A stretch of DNA of 27,533 nucleotides, taken from positions 1 through 27,533 of the forward strand of contig JBOFGS010000013.1 of the NCBI GenBank assembly GCA_051649245.1, given 5' to 3'. Position 1 is the first letter of the stretch. Every line of letters begins with the position of its first letter. Below are positions 21,652 through 27,533 of the stretch, piece after piece. The notes beneath the pieces are model-generated. The model searched no databases and had not been told where the DNA came from. It worked only from the letters and a program-made list of their open reading frames with translations. This DNA comes from Brevinema_A sp051649245 (GTDB taxonomy: Bacteria > Spirochaetota > Brevinematia > Brevinematales > Brevinemataceae). The position numbers and the translations under genes are program-made.

Positions 21652-24600
21652 TTATAAAGGCACAGTCGGAGGTTTACTTATAGGATATTTTGATTCAGCA
21701 ATAGGTGCAACAAGTGTCGGTACAAAATTTATCTTCATGGTTGAAATATCTCCCGAATCATCTGGAGAATAAGCTTGGATAATTTTATTATATCCAGCAA
21801 TAGGTATTTGTTTTGTAATTTCTACCATTGCTGTTTTGTCAGAATCATCACCTTTCACAAAAAGATTAATAGGAGATTCCACATTTTGTATATAGTAAAC
21901 TTTTTCTGCTATATTATAAATACTATACTCAATGAACAGTTTATTATAAATATCTTTTTTTAACTTAAAAATAAATTCTGTATCTTGATCTGTCTTAAAA
22001 GACATGGTATTTCCTATAGGAGGATCTAAAATAATGAAATTTTTAAGAGTTTTATATAGATCAACATCATAAGGATTCACATTAATATAAAGCTCACCAC
22101 GATAGTGGTCATATAATTCTTCTGGTCGTGCAATTTGTTCCATTGGTAAATCTTTAGAACTTGAAAATCCATAGAATCTACATTTCTTACGTGGCTTAAA
22201 CAAATCATACAGATATCGTTTGTTTTTTCTAGACAAAATTTCTATAATAGCTGTTGTTTCTTGATAACCTGCTTTCAAATATGTATTTTTAATAGGATTC
22301 GTTTCCATTGAAATATACTTATCATACTTATTACCAAAGTCATCTATTGCTGGAGTAGTAATATAGCATACCATTTGATACCGATTATTATCATCTTTGA
22401 TAACTTTAAATGACAATATTTCTCCGTCTGATATAAGGTGAATCCAATTTAAAAGATGTCCGTTGTGACCCATTCATTAAAACAGCGAGAAAGTGATTCA
22501 ATGGTGTACTTATTTCATCAAATTCTACCTTAACAGCAGAGTCATTAGATAAAGGAATATACAGACCAGAAGTATCTACATCTTTATAAAACTCTGTGTC
22601 CACAGAATCAAATTTAATCGATGATGAACTCTTAAATTGTATTGGCAGATCATAAGTGAGATTCCAAAGAGGTCGCGGAATAATTTGACCAATAAAATCA
22701 GATCCTGATTTTTGAACATAAAGATATCTATTCGGATCTTTAGATTTTCCAAGATCAATAATAAATTGTGAATCATCTTCGGTATTATAGATAACATTAA
22801 AGGTAGGACGTTTAAAAAGAATTCTTTTTCCATCAGCTTCGCTTGTAATGATACTATAATCTGATCCAAAACCAACATTTAGCCATGAATGTCCTGAGTT
22901 TGGATTGTTTGGATTTTCAATTTTTACTACTTCAAGCTTTCTAAAATCATCAAAAACTTTTGAAACACCTAGTTTTAAGATATCTTGCTCATCATAAGTA
23001 TAGATACGTCCTTTTGATTGAGTGAAATCATCCTCTCCTGCTACGGCCTGTGGAATTTCTGCAGACATGTTGTATTCCAGTTTTAGTAAGGAATCAACAT
23101 CCCACTTAATATTGGTTAGCAACGTTAGATATAAGTCATTATTTTCTTTTTTGACATATAAATATCTTGTGAAACCCAAAAAATAAACATCACCAAAATC
23201 AAAAATCAGTTGATTTTTATCATAGGGATGCAGAATAACATCAGGAATACTGATTTTATTTTGTAGATACTTAGGATTAAATGAAATAACAGGTAACGCA
23301 TATAAATTCATCGTATTAGCTTCAAAGAAAGCGAAACTAAAATCAAAAATTACAGGTTTGTATCCTGGGGGTGGAGTAATGGATATTCTTTGGTTTTCAC
23401 CTATCAAGTAATCTAGCAAAGGAGAAACTCCTTTAGGATATCTATACTCCATTTTTACAACATTAGTAGCAACATAATCTATAACAAAGTTTGTACTGTG
23501 AGCTGCTCCAGCAAATAAATTATTATTATTATTAGAATATTGAAAAAATAATACTGGATATTCAAGAGTAGGATCATTTTTAGAAAGATCCAAAATAGCT
23601 GTTGCTTCAATATTGTTACAAAGGAAAGAAAAATTCTTATCGCCTAGTTCAAAACTCTTATCGTATATTGACACCTTACGACCTGATGGATCGTCTTTAA
23701 AGACAGTAAGATTCAGAAACATTTCATCCGCAAATCTGATAAATCGGAGACCAAGATGTATCTCTTTATTTACTGTAATAAATGATCTTCTATATTTTGT
23801 ATATAAATCTTTTATTAATGCAGGATCCATACCTTTTACTATTTCCGGAAGATTAAACACATTTTGTGACGTTACTTGTATATTAAGAGGCTCAAAATTC
23901 ATTGGTCGCATATCTGATGCTGTTGGAACCTCATCTAAGCTGTTTATAATACCGGCTGTCCGTTTTTTTGCATTGATAATTAAAAACTTTCTCTGATTAT
24001 CTATATAAAATGGTAAAACCAATGACTCTTGAGGCATACTTGAAAGTGTATAAACAAATTTTTCTTGGAAAAGCTCATCTCTCAAATGGTATTCACCACT
24101 TATTTTATCATAAAGCAAAATAGCATAAAGAATTTGATCACCAAAATCAACTTTAATTCTATGAGCGTTAAGAGTATTCTTAACAGTCTCTGCTACAAAA
24201 CTAAAATTTTTATACTCTGATAGATGTACTTTATTATAGTATGTGAGAGGTTCTGGTTCATCCATAATTAAATTTCGTCCATACTCTTCTGTATAACCAA
24301 ACGATATATCCCAATCAGGAAATGGCAACATTTTAATAGTTTGATTATATGTAAATGCTAACTTAGTAACAAAATCTCCTGGTTGTGGATCATCAATCGC
24401 TAATACAAAAGTATTTTTAGAACCATTTTGAGCTTGAAATAAATTGATCTCTCTCGTAACATTTTCTACAAGATATCTACCGTTTTGATCCACAATACTA
24501 TAGACAATAACAGGATTATCTAACATACTGTGCAACTGAAATAATATTTTATTATTACCAAAGAATATATTTTCTGGTTGCACTGTTTTCAAAAAGTTTT

Positions 24601-26601
24601 TGTAAGAAAACATTGGATGCTGTATTTGCAGGATAAAGACTGTGTGTATTTTTGTTATCCAAAGCATAAAATAATGTTTCTTTCCAAGAAATAGACTCTT
24701 GTTTTTGGCTTAATTGAGTAACAGAAACATCCATTGAAGGAAGCCAATTAAAATATGGATTGTTTGGCAATAAAGTTTTTATAGAAAAGAATAGATGTGG
24801 CAACATCCCTTCTACATTTACGGGATTTTTGATTTTAATCATAACAGCCTGATGATCTCTCAAGGAATTATTAACATACAAGTCAACCATTGACTCTTGA
24901 TGTTTCGCTAATATTTTACCTTCAGGAGATATTAAAGTATATGTAATACCGTATTCCCAGTTTTCTTTTCCATCATTATCAATACAGATAAGTTGTAGCT
25001 GATAAACTAAAATATGTCCGCTGTTTTTTCTGATTCTTCCTGATACAAAATCTTTCTTAACTACACGATTCAGAAACGGATACTCTTCTACTTTTTCAGC
25101 CGGAACATATTCAAATACATCTGGTTTAAGCTGGATAGATAATGATTTAACAGTATTTCTTAATACAAGATGTTTTGAAAAAGAAGTCTGAGAAGAATGA
25201 TGTAGACCTGATTTTGGCTGTGATTTTTTAACAAATCCAAATGAAATCAGATCACTTCCGTTAAGCAATGGTTCTGGAGTTAACATTTTAAATCCAACCA
25301 CATCCTTATCTTTGGTAGTATAGACATCGACTGCTGTTTGTTTATTTTGAATTAAGTAGGTATTGTTTTCATCTAAAATACTGTAAAAAAACTCATTTTG
25401 ACTCTTAAAATAGTATAAAAATGTATATCCCTTACTATTAATTGTATACTCAAATTGACCTATTTTATATACATCTTTAATGAAAAATTAGATTGGATCT
25501 GCCGGTACCATAGAACTTAAATCATCTACTTTATGATATTGTACACTCGATGACAGTTCATCTACTTTCTGTATTGATACGTATTACTTTTGATCCGATA
25601 TATGGATCAAAAGGTTTAATCGTATCCATTGATTTTAAAACCATTTGAACATTTACATCTATAATGGGATCTTTGGTATTCTCAGAGTTATTATTTACTG
25701 GCATAGGAACCCAAGAAAATGACAGGTGTTGTTTTATAAGTGAAGTTGATGGCTTATCTTGTAATTCTAATAATAAGACATGCCGAGGATATGTTGCGGA
25801 GACAGACATTTTGACGGGACTTGTAGTGGGTGCTACAATCATATTTTTTGAAATGATATCTTCAACAGAGTAACTTATGGTCGGACCAGTTGCATCGAAA
25901 CCAAATTGATAAGAAACTAAATAAGAGTGATTTTCTAAATTAAGATTGAGATAACCGACATTTTTACTTTCAAAAAGAGGAAGAAAAGATGGTGGAACCT
26001 TACTTATAGGATTCATTTTATATTCTAACGTAGGTTTGGGGTCGTGACTGTGCCACAAATGATCTTTATAAAGAATATATTCCATATAATCCTTTAGATC
26101 AAGTGACACACCATATGATAATTCTTCTTGAAAATTATCGTTTAATGTGCTTCTAACAAATATATAAATATCTAGTTCTTTTTGTGATACAGGATCAATA
26201 AAACCAATAATTGCTGTATTATTTGGATTATTTTTTTTAACATAAAGTTCGAAATCTACAGGAGTATTTACTACCGTATATTCTCCTGTAGTACCATCAA
26301 TGACAGAATAATAACCATTGTAACGATTGTTTTTTTCTTTTATTTTAAAGATAAAAATAGAAGGTTCACCTGTTTCTTCATTTTCATAAACAATAATATA
26401 TTCTTTGTCTGATATATTAATAAATTTATTTAAAAATTTATAGTGTTTCAACTCATCATAAAAAGAAATTTTAACAGCTTCTTCTTTTTTATTCATAAAT
26501 CTGCTTTTTTGTGTTGATAACTCTTCTCTGTTTTCTATATTAGTTACAGCACAACTGACTAATATAGGAAAAATTAATAATTGAAAGATTACTGTTTTCA
26601 A
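21652..26601 (-). pseudogene. Giant repeat lipoprotein of about 1650 codons, three frameshifts and a stop
   Basis: One continuous homologous frame set reads in four pieces. Piece 1 starts at TTG 26601 (AAAGGATAA upstream) with signal MKTVIFQLLIFPILVSC (lipobox L-V-S-C) and ends at 25558. Piece 2 continues after a +1 shift near 25560-25570 (QKVDELSSSVQYHKVDDL), passes an in-frame TAA (25488-25490) and runs to 24555. Piece 3 takes over near 24615 (SYKNFLKTVQPENIFFGNNK) to 22406, and piece 4 near 22470 (NGHLLNWIHLISDGEILSFK) to 21652, ending PISKPPTVPL. Only the first 347 residues would be made. A motif recurs about every 100-150 residues: Y-S-[IV]-x-D near a G-x-Y-x-[VI], then a hydrophobic strand, e.g. 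GYYSVIDGTTGEYTVVN, FFYSILDENNTYLIQN, VIVYSIVDQNGRYLVEN and IEYSIYNIAEKVYYIQN. These suggest tandem beta-sandwich domains of a long surface protein. Family not recognised. Confidence 0.7.
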
Positions 26602-26705
26602 GGTAATTTATCCTTTTTAGTGAATTTCCCCCAATTCATTTTAGTAATTATTAAATGCTTTTAATTATCTTCCCAAAGTATCTTGTTTTCTTGATATAAA
26701 TGGCA

Positions 26706-26834
26706 TCATTCTTTTTTGGAAACTTCTCTATCGTATGATTTGTACAAATATTGATTGTCAATCAATCCATTTTTGTAAAAGGAGTTCAATCTCTCTATGC
26801 ATTCATCACGCACTAGTTTGACAGTATGAATCAT
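26706..26834 (-). pseudogene. Unidentified short gene remnant
   Basis: ATG 26834 opens a 42-codon frame, MIHTVKLVRDECIERLNSFY and KNGLIDNQYLYKSYDREVSK, ending KE at TGA 26706-26708. The frame also extends upstream past a TAA (QEKELKDF). There is no ribosome binding site. The charged, helical sequence looks like real protein. It lies just upstream of the giant lipoprotein gene. The family is unknown. Confidence 0.35.
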
Positions 26835-26837
26835 ACC

Positions 26838-27060
26838 TTAAAAATCTTTCAGCTCTTTTTCTTGAATATTCTATGCTAACACATATTCCGTAAATAACAA
26901 CACAAAAACATCATTTTTTATATTTTTGACACTTATTTTTCTATATTTGATCTCTCATATTATTTTTTATTAATTAATATATTATATAGATTTATTTTGT
27001 CAATAATTTTTCTATAATATTTTTTGTTATTGCTACAAATCTGTCTTCTACAAGTATGAA
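26838..27060. other. AT-rich stretch without gene
   Basis: Very AT-rich DNA with many short T-runs. No coding frame or clear hairpin is seen in either strand apart from scattered TATAAT-like hexamers. Confidence 0.4.
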
Positions 27061-27075
27061 AGGGTTGTCTACATT

Positions 27076-27215
27076 TTAATACATATCTCTTAATTGTTTT
27101 TCAAGATCACTGATTGGTAAAATTTTGTACTGGTATAATCGAAATAGCATATCCATCTTTATTCAGTAGATGATTATTTATCTTAGATAAGATCTAATAA
27201 TCAACATCATGTATG
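27076..27215 (-). pseudogene. Unidentified frameshifted gene remnant
   Basis: The minus strand reads IHDVDY-stop-ILSKINNHLLNKDGYAISII and PVQNFTNQ, then after a frame change DLEKQLRDMY and TAA (27076-27078). The two frames join naturally, so it appears to be the 3' end of a damaged gene. The family is unknown. Confidence 0.3.
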
Positions 27216-27258
27216 AACTGTTAACACTAAAGTTCTTTTTCCCAAGCAAGCGATCGTT

Positions 27259-27370
27259 CGATGGTATTTATCGGAAGGGGAAAGATTTTATATTTGATTG
27301 TTCATAATGAGAGAACCAATAATGATTTTTTTCCATTTCCTACTTATAATAATGCTATTAAAATAGAAAA
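27259..27370 (+). pseudogene. Nucleotidyltransferase C-terminal fragment (second copy)
   Basis: The plus-strand frame includes YLIVHNERTNNDFFPFPTYN and NAIKIENI. This matches DLIIHNDRANNEFFQCPTYN and YAIKRGKRF of the pseudogene at 9849-10603 over about 25 residues. Upstream, in a neighbouring frame, WYLSEGERF matches WYFYKKGCDF, so a frameshift lies near 27275-27290. After NAIK the similarity ends at a 13-bp terminator hairpin. It is a small relic of a second sugar-nucleotidyltransferase gene, inverted relative to the first. Confidence 0.6.
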
Positions 27371-27376
27371 TATAAA

Positions 27377-27412
27377 AATAAGTGTACTTTTAATAAGTAC
27401 ACTTATTCATTT
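27377..27412. terminator. Terminator-like hairpin
   Basis: AATAAGTGTACTT (27377-27389) and AAGTACACTTATT (27395-27407) form a perfect 13-bp stem with a TTAAT loop, followed by CATTTTCTTC. It lies directly after the nucleotidyltransferase fragment. An 85-codon frame running through it (27261-27518) is probably chance beyond this point. Confidence 0.55.
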
Positions 27413-27533
27413 TCTTCAACGAAGTGATATGGGATCTGTTTGGAAATTATTTTTGAGAAATAATTTCAAACGTTATTCTTTTGTTAAAATCAATGGATCA
27501 TTAATATCTATAGGATAAACCACAAAAGATGAT

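Noticed and set aside
21652..26601. Frameshifts as sequencing errors
   Set aside because: Possible, but long intact genes next to it have many equally long homopolymers without error, and neighbouring genes carry substitutions to stop codons. True decay is preferred, though reads should be checked.
1..27533. CRISPR array, tRNA or rRNA genes
   Set aside because: No regularly spaced repeats, cloverleaf-like segments or rRNA-like sequence were seen on either strand.

Overview
The window is AT-rich DNA from a bacterium with many small lipoproteins (Cys lipoboxes at 1373-2131, 7114-7718, 11751-13658 and 21652-26601), at least two secreted or outer-membrane-like proteins, surface-glycan glycosyltransferases and PTS sugar uptake. 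A low-GC, diderm, host-associated lineage fits, perhaps a spirochaete. That placement is inference from gene style; no rRNA, tRNA or other marker is present. Genes use the standard code (TGG for Trp).

Left part (1-8.6 kb) is a decaying accessory region. It opens with the C-terminal end of a type IIG restriction-modification enzyme and two small unknown genes, then a lipoprotein and a secreted protein. Next come fragments of a second type IIG enzyme and of a tyrosine recombinase, and several broken lipoprotein genes. Three of the lipoprotein remnants (3891-4205, 7114-7718, 8131-8589) share a C-terminal motif, and each ends tail-to-tail, with overlapping stop codons, against a plus-strand gene or fragment. 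At 5.2-5.6 kb a minus-strand structured RNA has a full consensus sigma70 promoter, a 14-bp closing stem and an intrinsic terminator. A second full consensus promoter diverges from it.

The 8.7-11.1 kb region is a minus-strand glycan cluster (GT2, GT32-like, sugar nucleotidyltransferase, GT14 branching enzyme). Every gene in it carries a stop or truncation. The 11.7-14.3 kb region is intact: a lipoprotein alkyl-sulfatase-type metallo-beta-lactamase and a divergent TetR regulator, with overlapping promoters and a perfect 30-bp palindrome at the sulfatase start point.

The 14.4-21.3 kb region holds a dead IS1595-type transposase, an intact EIIC (Lac/Cel family) plus TIM-barrel gene pair, two truncated secreted-protein genes fused tail-to-tail, and an intact beta-glucoside operon (GH1 6-phospho-beta-glucosidase, then EIIBC). 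The 21.6-26.6 kb region is one very long lipoprotein gene of about 1650 codons built from degenerate repeats, broken by three frameshifts and a stop. The right end has small gene remnants, one of them a second copy of the nucleotidyltransferase 3' end.

Overall, three compact and apparently working sugar/sulfatase modules sit in a landscape of pseudogenes. The most novel items are the structured RNA, the repeated convergent gene/lipoprotein arrangement, and the repeat-built giant lipoprotein.
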